Positions 10,491 to 23,900 of a stretch of 64,000 nucleotides of DNA are shown piece after piece (the stretch's first letter is position 1; every line of letters begins with the position of its first letter). The stretch is taken from the NCBI GenBank assembly GCA_015698045.1, contig BLAL01000324.1, forward strand, positions 146,501-210,500. Direction: 5' to 3'. The DNA is from Rhizophagus clarus. Taxonomy: Eukaryota > Glomeromycota > Glomeromycetes > Glomerales > Glomeraceae. A program made the translations under genes and the position numbers. The notes beneath the pieces were generated by a model. It saw only the letters and a program-made list of their open reading frames with translations. It was not told the DNA's origin and made no database searches.

Positions 10491-13400
10491 TTATGCAATA
10501 TTGACTTTATAATTAATATAATAGATTTTAAATATGAACGAAATATTTTTAAATTTATTTTTTGAAAACAATTTTTTGTCTGAAAAAAAAAAAAAAATAA
10601 AATAAATGGGAAGCATCATTTAAATAGAAATAATATTACACAAGAGTATCCAAATAGGGTGAAAAATAACGTTATTGTTTAAATGTAAATCATTACTAAC
10701 CGCAGGAGATTGACAAAAAAAAGAGAAAAACAAAAGCAAAAATATGCCAATCAAAATGAAATGATAACAAATTTAGCTATTTTTAGGGAAAATGGGAGTA
10801 AAAGTGTTATTCATATTTCATAAATTAATAAATATGGATACAAAAAAAAAAAATGTTATTTTTCGAAAAATTAGGTAATGATTTTTATAAAACTGTTGTA
10901 ATGTATTTTAAAATTACTTAGAAAACAAATACATTTATTTATATACAAGGATATTATATATTATAGTTGAGACTATTATGGAATTTAAAAATAATCAAAA
11001 TTACTATTATAATATTTTTTGGGAAATATGTAATAATTATTTTTGAATGAATTAACAAAGCGAAGTTACTAAAAATGGCTACAAAACAAATTCAAAATGA
11101 AAAAAAATAAGGTATAGTATATGTTGTAGCTCACTTCCTAAGTCCGATTTACGCCCAAAACCAAGAACTTTCTCAGAAATTGTTCTAAAGACGATTAAGT
11201 CTTATTTATAGTATTAGTCTCATTTTCTTGAGTAGGTTTCTCCTTTCTTTCTTTTCTTTTGAATATACTAGGAGTTTTTCTCCAACAGGAACAAAATCAT
11301 TTAGCAATTTAAAATCATTATTTGTGAATCAACAGTCAAAATAGGATTTCATGTTTTTGTGGCTCTTCTATCTTCGCTTTTACCATTTTCTTTCGTTTTC
11401 AAATTATATCAATTAGTGTCAGAGAACAATGCCACTAAACTAAATTACAAGGAAACGGAAACCAACCCAAAGTCGACTACTAATTATGTGAATATCATGT
11501 GACGAACCGCGATTTACCTTCACTATTTCTACCTTGGGCCGGCATTATGTCACTCAGCTGGCATTAAGGAAATGGGAAATGGATATAGTCACATGATCAC
11601 CAATCACAAATTTACAATGAAAGTCCGAACGAAAAATAACATTCCCTAAGCTCGTAAATATAATAAATCTTGTAAGACAAGATGATAAAAAAAAAATTTT
11701 TTCCTTGGAACATTTAATTTAAGTAGGATTACAGCTTAGATTACACTTGTATTCAAAATTAATTTCATAAAAGTAAATTAGATTATAGAATTCATTTAGA
11801 AACGAACTGTGGTGATAAAAAAAAGTAATTAAATAATTTAAAAATTTAACGATTTTTGGAAAATAATTCACTAACGTACAATTTAATATATTTTAACCGC
11901 CAAATATAAAATTAATAATCATTAAAATTTATTTCGTTAAAAAAATAAATTATTTGTATTATGTTAACTATCTGCGCTAATTTAGGCTATGCGTGTAGGG
12001 CGTCAATTATTTTTAGCGTGGTGCATTTGTGCTTCCTCTTTAACTCAATAAAGTACAGCGATTTCTCGCTTTTTCAAAAAAATTAATTTAATTAATATAC
12101 TAATGTCATTACAAAATACTCAATTGAGGTTTATCCGAATTGGAAGTGATATAAATTTCAATACTGCAATAATAATTGTTGAAAAGAAAATTATGATATG
12201 ATACAAATACCCTTTAGTCGTACTTATCGCAGAAAATCGAGATTTTTAGTTATCGATAACGAACTTTATACCTTATGACGGTGCATATAACCGAGTTGCT
12301 ACTTATTACCTTGTCGGTAGAACTTAGTAAATTTTATTTTGCGTTACAAACTGCAATGATACAAACTTTAAAAATAGAGTTTACGCCATGATTGTCACGA
12401 TAACGCAAAGAATTACCACGGGTCACGTGAAGGTGGGAGATTGTTCAAAATTGCATTTCTATGGTTCTTCTGATCATTGACTTGTAGGGCATTTTAATAT
12501 ATATAATTAGAGTATATAATTATTTAAAACTTTATTTAAAGTTGTTCTGCACTTCAATTTTTGTTTTTGACATCAAAATAAGGTAATTATATTCCATAAC
12601 AGTTTTTGTCATACAGTATTATCGTTTCAGCTCTGTTTCAATAACCTGAATTTACGCGTCTCAAATAATACATTGAGGAACTCATTGCATATTTGTTTGA
12701 AACAGAATTATCATTAATATTATAAGATTTAAATATTATCTATCATCAATGTTAAAAAAACTGATAAGCGGAATAAAATAGTGCCGAATTACATGTATGG
12801 AATCTTCGTTCCAATTTTACAAATTTCTTTTCTCATCGATACCGCCGGGACATTTCGGTTGAGAATTACCAAATTTATATTTCATTAATCCGATTATGCA
12901 GTTCATAAAGACAAAACCATCCTAGAGTCTTCCGAAATATCAAAATAGTTAAATTAAAAAAAAAAAAAATTCAACATACTTCAATTAACATTTTTTTTTT
13001 ACACTTTTTCGGAATAGCAGAAAGAAATATCAAGTTAGAAAAATAAAATTTAAATTTAATATTTTCATTTTGAAATGTTGAGACATAGCATAAACTTCGT
13101 AAATATTTGCAATCACCTAAAAAAAAAGATTTTTTGTCAATCGTCATTTTATCATTTTATTGGGTCATTTGTATTTTAGAGTTTTTCCGAACATGAATGA
13201 TCATGTGACTTTTTATTGTATAACAGATAAGTTAAAAACTTTAAAAAAAAATTCAAAGAAAAAAACAAAAGAAAAAAATAATAAATTTTTTTCCGGTTAA
13301 ATTTGCTGACTTGAATTTTATTAAATTTTTAATAACTTAAAAAAATTGGCGGTTGAAATAAAAATTTAAATAATTGAATATTTCGTCCCACCTATTTCCA

Positions 13401-13720
13401 TTACTCCTGTGACATGAATATTTACATTATGACGCGGGGATTTTTTGTCATTTTTTTTTTTAATTACATTTGAATATCGCCGTTTTAATAATAAAAGTTT
13501 TCGTATGTACTATGAAACATACTATAATTTTTTTTTTTTTTTTTTCGTAAAATCTCTCGAAATCGATCGAAGTCTCTTATGCTTAGAAAGAATTCTTTTT
13601 CGAAAATTTATCGTTTGTTATAAAAAAGTCATTCCTTGGTCGATAGTCCGGAGAGGAAGCGAAGGTCAATCTTTTCGTATACCCGCTCGCAGCATAACTT
13701 ATACTTGATCTTTTTATATA
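10491..13720. other. Non-genic stretch
   Basis: I see no gene, RNA gene or bounded element. There are many short poly(A) runs and a few GC-richer islands (for example 11455-11600 and 12410-12460) without open frames or recognisable motifs. Confidence 0.45.
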
Positions 13721-13861
13721 TTATTGCCCCGGACTTGGAGGTTCTAGTGAGTTCTGGAGTTCCTCATATACGAGCGGGTTCGATGGATGTCCCATAAGGT
13801 GCTTAAAAGGTCTCCTCCATGGAAGCTTTCGGTCTAGGTATCTTGGCCGATAATGTTTAAC
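13721..13861 (-). CDS. Probable terminal exon of an unrecognised gene
   Basis: On the minus strand an acceptor TATTTGCAG ends just before 13861. It opens a 46-codon frame that closes with TAA at 13721-13723. The peptide is strikingly non-AT-like: HYRPRYLDRKLPWRR, FKHLMGHPSNPLVYEEL and LEPPSPGQ. It is basic at the front and Pro-rich at the end. The exon starts in phase 0. No upstream exon could be placed with confidence in 13862-14160, so the gene is incomplete here or this is a detached fragment. Family unknown. Confidence 0.38.
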   Translation of the reverse strand, partial: VKHYRPRYLDRKLPWRRPFKHLMGHPSNPLVYEELQNSLEPPSPGQ

Positions 13862-14949
13862 CTGCAAATAGAACTAATATAATAGGTATAGAATGGTTTA
13901 TTGATTATGAAGGAGGTATGGGACAAATTAATATATATAATTAAAAAACATTATAATGTTTTCTTTAAAGGACGTTTTTGAGAAAGTGGTATAAATGTAT
14001 TAGAGAATGTGAATTAGCCATTAGGATGGCTATTATACAAATTTTGAAAACCCTAAATCGGGCCTTAGAGAGAGAGAAGGGGAAAAAAGGGTTTCTTATA
14101 TACGTATTTTCATTATAGGAGTTTATTTTCTTATCGTGCGTGTAACATTTACCATTTTTTTTTGAACTCCCATGATCACCTGAAGAATTTGATTATCCTT
14201 ACTAATCTCACCAATCAATCTATGTGAGACAGTGTACAGGTATTTGTTTATTACCCCTAAATTTTACAGGTACGATAGGATCGGTATCTCATTTAGCCAT
14301 TTTTAACGGAAAGAAATAAATTTTATTTTTATAGAAGATAAACATAGAAATTGTACCATCATAGATCCTTTAAAGATAGTAAACGTATTTGTTACAAATG
14401 TTTCAGGTCTACAAAAATTAGAAATTATGGCAAATTTTTTTTTTTTTTTTTTAGAAAACAAAGAACACCGGAAATCCCGATGGATTAATGACAAAGCCTT
14501 TTGCAATAGCCTTGTTTCCAATCTTCCAGTCGTTTTAACGGCTTCAATAATGATAATAAATTAAATAAATTTAAATTTTAATTCTTCAGCATCTTAATTC
14601 ATGATTCCATTTTCATTGTAACGTGAGACAAACTAAATCTTTATTATTCTCAAATCCTGTTAATTTATATTCACAGGTATTAGTTATTTCTATTTCAAGG
14701 GGCGTAACCATAATAGTTTTTCTAAAGGGTTTACGCCTATCGCGTCCTAGTTATGTGATTGTACTGCTGATTAAGAATACTAGGTAAGTCAATATTAAAT
14801 AATTTGAATATCATATTTTTTTTTTTTTAAAAAAAAGGAGCTAATGTACAGTATATCTATTGTGTATCTTGGAAAATATTCACTTAGTTGAGGATCATCT
14901 ATTTTATTAACATCAATTTCATCATCTTTGGCTTCCCCTATATTGACAT
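13862..14949. other. Possible intron or non-genic sequence upstream of the terminal exon
   Basis: The minus strand from 13862 upward holds a plausible intron 3' end with a pyrimidine tract. Beyond that no exon was identified. The 72-codon ORF at 14303-14521 (minus) includes a poly-Lys run from an A/T tract and is not called. Confidence 0.3.
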
Positions 14950-16400
14950 AGTAATGTTGCATCATTATTTTAGCCGATCTAGCTAGCGTTTATTTTGCAT
15001 TGATTTTCGTTCTTATTTTATCTGGATCGTTAGATGGAGTTGTTAGAGCGTGTGATTTAATTTGCAACATTATCAGTTCAAGTTTAAAGCATCGACAGTT
15101 AATCTCAAGTAGAGATTTTGGCTCATCCAGTGTTCCTGTTCAGGGCTGCGTCAAAGTTAACAGAGATTATATTGAAGTATTTGTCGTATCCAATGAATCA
15201 GCTATGTCTCACCATCATCTACGTTAGATGATCGTAATATTCTTATGAAATGGCTTTACAAATGGAAGTCGTAAGGTAATGCCTCTTGTTCAATTATTTT
15301 TGTCGAAACGTCCCTAACGTTTCCCAATTTATAGTGTGTGTTTTAGAATCAACCACTAAAACGAAAGAATAGAAGACGGCATGGCTTTCCAATAATGTGA
15401 TGGTCAATTTCATTTGTTCTTAAGAAAATTCGATAAAAACAAATACATCTATTCTGTACCAACAATCGGTAGCTTCAACATTATCTCTACAAATTAATAA
15501 TCGTAAGTACGATATATTCGATCTTTTCAATCTATAATTTGTTATATATTTATGGGGAGAAGCTATCTAAATTCTTTTCTGTTTCTTTTTTGTCATGATA
15601 ATATTCAACTAGCCTATTCGTTGCTTTTCGTTATCATTTTCTGCTGCTTTTTGATACCAAAAAAAGGTTTTTTTTTAACAAATATTTGTGATTACATAGT
15701 AACTGCTACCGAAACGTTATTTTTTGCGGAATTATTCGTTAGAATCACACACTGGAGAGTTCCTTACCTCAGATTATAGAGTCGAGATTGCTTCAGGAAA
15801 ATTTATATCCATCGCTATAGACTGCAAACTGCAATAAAAACTCGAGAGAAATATTCACATATTTTAAATTTTCGACATGCTGCCAGCTAATAACGGCAGA
15901 TTTGATTGGTATGTTTCTTTACTTGTTTCTTCATCTATTATATGAATGTGCATAATTTCTGATTGAAAATGTATACAATTATAGCGTACGATTTTTTTTT
16001 TTTATTATGTCATCAAGCTCAATCTATACAGGTAAGTTTAACATTCAGTTCGGAAGTAAAGGTTCTCTTCTATTTTCGTATTAAATATGATCATATAATA
16101 TCTTCTTTAGATTTAGCTGATGTTGTTATTTAATGACTACAGTAAATTGGGCGTTGTAATCTATCATATTCCTAATTCCAATCCATCCAAGCTGTTTAGT
16201 CGGCGTTATATGAACTTACCTTTTATGTTAATTATTAACTTTTAAATTCTTTGATCTGATTCTTATTTAATAACTTCAGGACCTAAGAGTGAAGTATTTC
16301 GTGATGTTGCAATAACGGCATCTTCAGAAAAATTTGTGACGCTCTGTAGAGAAATTTAAGAATTTGATGCTCAAAAGAAGCCTTTACCATATGTTTAAGG
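14950..16400 (+). pseudogene. Scattered exon-like fragments, possibly a decayed intron-rich gene
   Basis: Several plus-strand pieces look coding but cannot be joined. One is an open frame at 15000-15227 (SGSLDGVVRACDLIC, then GSSSVPVQGCVKVNRDYIEV). A second is ATG at about 15878 (MLPANNGRFDW) ending at a GTATGT donor. A third is a fragment after a TTCAG acceptor at about 16279 (GPKSEVFRDVAITASSEKF, then a stop, then EFDAQKKPLPYV). Between them are GT-AG-like signals. I could not assemble a continuous protein or assign a family. Read as a relic or a gene whose structure I failed to resolve. Confidence 0.22.
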
Positions 16401-19400
16401 TTTGGGCATGTTTTTATGAAGCTAATGACAGGCAGATCGATTCACGGAAGGACCAAAAATTACGTCATTGAACTCCTATAATATGGTATGAGATCTATAA
16501 ATCAATCATATTCTTTTTCGGAACTTGTATATTTTGCATATTAACTTTTTTATTATTTTCCATCATAGAATTATCGAGGCGATAACACGATGTGCCATTG
16601 GATCGTATAGATATAGATATGAAATTCTAATGACTCGGAATGAGGGGAATCCCAAAACCTTGAAAATTTAAATGATGCGTCTCTTAGTGAATTATCATGT
16701 TTCAAAGAGTTATTGTGGTTTATTAGGATAGACGCGCAAGACTATGAATTAAACAACTTGGAGAACAAAATTGAGATTATATAACAAATCTTCTATAAGA
16801 CGATTTCATTGATAATTTACTATTTAATGAAAATGAATGTAGAATCGTCTGTTAAAGTCCAATTTATCAAGATGGAGAAATAGATAATGTGAGAAATTAA
16901 TAATTAAAAAGTTTATGATATCGACCCTTTAGTCTAGTCTAACTCTAGATTAGAAGAGTAAATTTTTTATGATTAGATAAAAATTTTATATAGGTTCGAT
17001 GTTTATATTGTTTAAAGCTCAGCAAATGAAAATTATTGTAATTTTGATTTTTTTAATACGTAAATATTAAAATTTTTATTCTTGAATTTGTATTATTAAC
17101 TTCAAAGAACATTTAATGTCTGTTAAACCCATAACTTACATAGCGAAAAATAGTGATTGCATGATCAAGCGTACTCTTCGGATACTGATTTCTGGTCGTT
17201 AAAGTATTTCTTTTTAAAAAAGATACTCAAAAAAATTTTTGGTCGGAGTTTCGAAGTGTAATAATTAATGATCGGATTAAATAAAAAGTTTTATAAATTA
17301 AAACATATGATTCTTAGTAGTTCCATTTTTTAGAAAGATTGGTAATAAAAAAATAAAAAAAATAAATTTTGATACATGGCGTTAAACTAAAATAATAGAT
17401 GAGCGTATTTAACGACACATACATTTCCATGTTATGCTATATGATTAATTAAATTATGCACAAGTTTATCTGTTATATCATTGTTGAATAATTGCCTTAA
17501 GTATAGTTCCAAGAACAGCAGACTGCATTCACCCAGGTGATTGCGTGAAATAATATATATCAATAATATAAAGATTGATTCTCCTATAGCTACTGGTAAT
17601 CAAGTTGTTCTTCATTATCGATTAACCCAATTCTATGATCTTTATAATGATGACTAGAGAGTAGTGATTTGATTCTATAAACAAGTGCATTTAATATTGA
17701 TTCATCATTATGTTTTATTTAAATGTGAATTGGAATATTAACAGGTATAATGAGTACAATTTTAAGTTCCTAATAAGAAGGAGATAGTATATAACGAAAA
17801 TTACGATTTAATTGGATATGATTTAGGTATACATACATTTTCCTCACGCCCCTCCCGAATCACAATGTTTTAAATTTCGTCAACAAATCGGTCATATTTC
17901 TTCATGAAAACAAAACAATATTATCTTTTTATTTTTTCTTTTTAGAGTATCGGTAAAAGAGGAGATAGGAGAAGCTGATCTTAGGTATGAACTCGGTCGG
18001 TTTCAATAGTTTTATTCGGTAAGTTAGATTTCTTTGATTATATAACATATTTCTTTCTTTCTTTCGCCTTTCTTTTTTTTTTTGAATCTAATGATTGTGA
18101 TTACATGTGACATTATTTTAATAAATCAAATTATTTTGTTACTGCAAATTACTTACCAGTGATGGCGAGAACTGCGATAATAATATGAATGTTTCATCAT
18201 TAAATCTTAAAAAACAACTCTTATTTGACGGTAGGGATTAACTCCTCACAATTAAGCTTACTGTATCTTTAATGTAGTGTTCTTCGTCTATGCCACTAAC
18301 AGCAATGTTCCAACTTTCCAAAGGTTTAGAATGTGTTATGTAGAATTTCTTTTTTCTTTTGCCAAATAAAACTAATTTTGAGATTATCAAAGGCGACTTC
18401 AACTTTATCAATAAAGGTTATTTTTATGGACGTAAACATCTTTGAAAAAATCTTCTTAGGAGTATAAATTTAATGATTTTTCATCTTGTCGTTTCCGAAA
18501 AGCATTTTTTGGAGAAAAAAGTTTCGAAAAAGCATAAAAAACTTTCTGAATACATCGTAGTTAGTAAAACAACTGAAGATTCTTGATCAGTGGCTTATCA
18601 TGACGATATAAGTGCATAAAAAAAAAAGTGAAAAAAAAACAACAAATACTTTAATCTTAAGGCAAAATATGCTTCGAAAAATTATAGCTTATAAAACCGA
18701 CCGGTATTACAAGTAATCCAACTATTGATAAAAATTGCTTATAGTATCGCAAAAGTATCGGAATTGACCCTCATGATAACATCATCTTGATCCCCTTATT
18801 GTAAAATATATTATGCGGGTCAAGTCAGACCCATCGTAACAGGTTAAGAACGATACATTTGCCATACTACCAATTGTTTTTTGTTGATTCAATATAAGTC
18901 CTTTCAATCACCGGTTTTTCGTGGATCTATTTTAATTTTAATATAAAATATATGATTTTTTTTAAACATAATTTTCAATACAGTATACCTCTAAAAACTT
19001 ATGGATCTCGAAATCTTGAATCTGCATTTCGTCTGCCAGGCTATGGGAGTTCTATGACGCTTGATCTATCTATACGTATTAAAAGGAATTTGAAGAAATA
19101 CCTTATTAACTCATTTTCTCATATTGACGTAGGTTCGCGAAATAAAGTCTTGTTAATATCATCCGGATTTCTTAAAATTTTCTTAAGAAATAAATATTGT
19201 ATGAACAAATACAGCATATTGCATTCACGATGTCTTTTGTAAAATAGAACAGAGTATTATTGACAATTAGAAAAAATCGGACGAATTTACCCTATTAATT
19301 TTAGTCAAAAATTTATAATCTTATTTTATTTCTCCAATTTCAATTTTTAAGTATAACTATTTACCATTCTCAATCTTAAGTTTCCTTACGTCAATTACTA

Positions 19401-20614
19401 GCTATTTTTGTTCAATATTGGTTATCAATCTTTTTATTTACCAAGTGACCTTTTTTTATATCGTTAATTAATAATTTTAAAATATATAGTATAAATAAGT
19501 TGTTGCGTCAGTCAGACAAGATTAATTTAAAGTCTATATGACAAATGTCCGTCAAAATCAGTATGATCATAATAGCCAATAACATACATATAAAGGTTCA
19601 ATCTTTTCATTATTAATATAATGCATAAAATGTTAATATCACTTTCATTCCCGGCACAACGCGACGGGTTACACTTAGTACGAAGCAATGGGTGGTTGTA
19701 AATAAACTTTAATTAATGTTTTAAAAAAATTTTATTTGAACCCTCGTATTTCTTTCATTTCATTTTTTTTTAAAAAAAGAAGCAAATTCAAGCAACAAAT
19801 AAACTAAAAATTTTCAAATTCATTCGTAACTGAAGCATTAAGTACGGTTATAATGAAAGTAATGTTCTTCCTTACGACGATTAAGGAAATCTAGGACAGT
19901 AATTGGTTGATGTAAAGACACTTTATCGAATTTTAATATACAATGTAAATGTACCTTATATTTAAAATCGTATTAAGAGAAGAAGGCGATATTTCGCGGA
20001 TTATTTTTATTATTCATTCAGAAATATTTGACTCAGATTATGATTGATTTTATAAATGTAAATGATGATAAAATATATTTATTATGAGAAACAATAAATG
20101 TTCTTGTAGCTAAGAGAGATTGCCTCTGACTTAATGTTCTTAATAATTTGACGATGACATTTTGACGTGTGTTAATATTAGAAAATGTTTAATAAGCAAA
20201 ATGAAGTGACATATCATTTATTTATTCATTTTAGATGAAAAAAAAAATTTTATTTATTTTTTTTTTTTTTTAAAAACGAAACGGAAGGAGAGAAAACGTT
20301 AAAATAAATAAATGAGGACAAAAAAAAAAAAAAAAAAAAAATTTGTAAAAATGAAAATAAAAAAAAAAGGATATTTTTTAAAAAACTAAAAGAAATTAAT
20401 TTTTTTTTTTTTAAAGAAATAGAGAAAAAAAATAAAAAGGAAGTGAAATAAAATAAAATGAACGCAAAGTTGCAATATGCAGTAAAAGATAAAAAAATAA
20501 TGAAGTTGAGAAATAAAAAAAAACCAAAGAATTAAATATGATCTGATTTAACATTTGAAGTATATAATGAATAAACCAAATTACGCGATACAGTAATAAT
20601 AATATTTTATTTTT

Positions 20615-20659
<45 letters not shown>

Positions 20660-20984
20660 AAAACGCGGAATTTGTGATATCAAATCTCTGTAAGACGTAT
20701 TATTTCTGTTATATTTCTTATAAGGAAATTTAAATAAAACCAAACAATCATGCACGTCTGGAATGTGTGACAGGTTACGTTATAACATATTTCAGATTTA
20801 ATTAGTCCAGAGCTATATTTCTATGCAAAGGTCACACAAAATATCCGTCTGCTGTCCGACCGCTCAAAAATTGAGTCGATGTGTAATTGGTTCATTTAGT
20901 TACACTCGTGCCCGGACTTAAGCATGGTTCTAAAACTGTTTCCTAATAAATAATATTTTTTTCATTTCTTAGTTTATTTGAAAA
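16401..20984. other. Long non-genic stretch upstream of the Sel1-kinase gene
   Basis: No gene is supported. The ORF at 18952-19242 (96 codons) has no signature. From about 20230 the plus strand becomes purine-rich with repeated A tracts, ending with a 40-base A run. The 20660-20984 segment would contain the promoter and 5' UTR of the downstream gene. No clear TATA box could be singled out in this composition. Confidence 0.45.
20616..20655. repeat. 40-bp poly(A) tract
   Basis: Uninterrupted A run on the plus strand about 330 bp upstream of the Sel1-kinase start codon. It may be a nucleosome-excluding poly(dA:dT) tract or a retroelement tail remnant. The sequence alone does not decide. Confidence 0.8.
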
Positions 20985-23900
20985 ATGTCAGTCAATAATA
21001 TAAAAAACGATTTGAAGAAAGACTTTCTCTGGTATCAGAAAGCAGCAGAAAAAAATGATGCAAATGCGATGTTTAATTTGGCCAATGGTTATTATAACGG
21101 AGAGGGGATAGAGAAGGACCTAGGGAAAGCCTTTCACTGGTATCAGAAAGCGGCCGAAAAAAATGATGCAAATGCAATGAATAGCTTGGCCCTTTGTTAC
21201 AAAAATGGGGAAGGGACAAAGAATAACCTGGGGAAGGCCTTTTATTGGTATCAGAAAGCGGCAGATAGTGGGCATGTAGGTGCGATGTTTAATTTGGCCA
21301 ATGGTTACTATATTGGAGAGGGGACAGAGAAGAATCTGGAGAAAGCCATGCAATGGTATCAGAAAGCAGCAGATAATGGGCATGTAGATGCAATGTTTAA
21401 TTTAGCCATTTGTTACAATAATGGAGAGGGGATGAAGAAGAACCTGGGGAAAGCCTTTCACTGGTATCAGAAAGCAGCAGATAATGGGCATGTAGATGCA
21501 ATGTTTAATTTAGCCATTTGTTACAAAAATGGCGAGGAGACAGAAAAGGACCTGGAGAAAGCCTTTTATTGGTATCAGAAAGCAGCAAATAATGAGCTTG
21601 CAAGTGCAATGTTTAATTTGGCCAATTGTTACTATAACGGAAAGGGAATAGAAGAGGACCTGGAGAAAGCCTTTTACTGGTATCAGGAAGCAGCAGGAAA
21701 AAATGATTTAAATGCAATGAATAATTTGGCCTTGTGTTACCAAAATGGGAAGGGAACAGAAAAGGATCCGGAAAAAGCCTTTTACTGGTATCAAAAGGCG
21801 GCAGAAAAAGATCATGTTAATTCAATGTTTAATGTGGCCTTATGTTACAATAAGGGAAATGGGATAAAGAAAGACCTGGAGAAAGCCTTTCACTGGTATC
21901 AAAAAGCGGCAAATAACGGACTTGCCATTGCAATGCTTAATTTGGCCCTTTATTATGAAAATGGAATTGAGACAAAAAAGGACCTAAGGGAAGCTTTTCG
22001 CTGGTATCAGAAAGCAGCAGATAGTGGACATGCTGGTGCAATGTTTAATTTGGCCCTTTGCTATGAAGATGGGGAGGGGATAGAAAAGGATCTTGAAAAA
22101 GCTTTTAACTGGTATCAGAAAGCAGCAGATAGTGGACATGCTGGTGCAATGTTTAATTTGGCCCTTTGCTATGAAGTTGGGGAGGGAACAGAAAAGAATT
22201 TGAGAGAAGCCTTTCACTGGTATCAGAAAGCAGCAAATAGCGAGCATGTAGGTGCGATGTTTAATTTGGCCAATGGTTACTATAATGGGGAGGGGACAGA
22301 GAGGGATCTGAAAGAAGCCTTTCATTGGTATCAGAAAGCAGCAGTTAGTGAACATGCAGATGCGATGTTTAATTTAGCCTTTTGTTACAAAAATGGGGAA
22401 GGTATAGAGAAGGACCTGAAAGAAGCCTTTTACTGGTATCAGAAAGCAGCAAATAATGGACATGTAGGTGCGATGTTTAATTTAGCTAATGTTTACTATA
22501 ATGGAGAGGAGACAGACAAGGATCTGAAAAAAGCCTTTTGTTGGTATCAGAAAGCGGCAACATGTGGACATGTACGTGCGATGTTTAATTTGGGCTTTTG
22601 TTACGAAAATGGAAAAGGAACGGAAAAGAATCTAAAGGAGACCTTTAATTGGTATCAAAAAGCAGCGAATAGTGGGCATACAGATGCAATGTATAATTTG
22701 GCCCTTTGTTACAAAAATGAGGAGGGAATAGAGAAGAACCTGAAAGAAGCTATTTACTGGTATCAGAAAGCAGCAAATAGTGGGCATGTAGGTGCGATGT
22801 TTAATTTGGCCAATGGTTACTACAATGGAGAGGGAATAGAGAAGGATCTGGGAGGAGCCATTTACTGGTATCAAAAAGCAGCAGTTAGTGGATATACAAA
22901 TGCGATGTTTAATTTGGCCTTTTGTTACAAAAATGGGGAAGGAATAGAGAAGGACCTGAAAGAAGCCTTTGACTGGGCCCAGAAAGCGGCAAATAATGGG
23001 CATACAGGTGCAATGTTTAATTTAGCCAATGGTTATTATAATGAAGAAGGGATGGAGAAGAACAAGAAGGAAGCCTTTTACTGGTATCAGAAAGCAGCAG
23101 AAGAAGATGAGGTTAATGCGATATTTAGTTTAGCTCTTTGTTACTATAATGGGGAGGGAACGGAGAAGGATCTGGAAAAAGCCTTTTTCTGGTATCAGAA
23201 AGCGGCAGAAAAAAATCATGTTAATGCAATGTTTAATATGGCTCTTTGTTATGGAAATGGAGAGGGGACGGAGGAAGATGTGGAAAAAGCCTTTTACTGG
23301 TGTCAGAAAGCGGCAGAAAATAATAATGCAAATGCAATGTTTATTTTAGCCCTTTGGTACAGAAATGGGGAGGGGATAGAGAAAGATCTGGGAAAAGCCT
23401 TTTATTGGTATCAGAAAGCAACAGAAAGTAATAAAATAAATTTTGAAAATGAATTTTGTAATGAATGCAAAAAACCATATACTAATTATCAATGGTGTCA
23501 ACAATGTAATTCTAAAAAATTTCAACAAGATTTTTTAAAATGGACTAGTAAAAATAAATATGTTGATAAATTTATTCAAGAAGCACAATTAAATGCTAAA
23601 AATAATTATGAAGTTTTGGAATGGATACCTTACAATAAATTGTCAAATATTGATTATTATGATAAAGGAGGATTTAGTGAAATCCATAAAGCTATTTGGT
23701 TAGATGGTCCTATTGATAGTTGGAATTCTAACAAACAACAATGGAATAGGTGTAACTTTCAAACAGGCTACGACGTTATTCTTAAAACACTTAATAATTC
23801 ATCAAGCATTAATGATAAATTTTTGGACGAGGTATAGTATTTACATTTAATAACTAATTTTTTTTTTTTTTTTGTACTAAAGTTAAATTTTTTATAATTT

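Noticed and set aside
13630..13860. GC-richer patch as a rRNA or SINE fragment
   Set aside because: No tRNA-like A box or rRNA signature; a minus-strand terminal exon explains most of it better.
21120..23528. Several minus-strand ORFs inside the Sel1 array
   Set aside because: They are antisense shadows created by the 108-bp in-frame repeat; the plus-strand protein explains the region fully.
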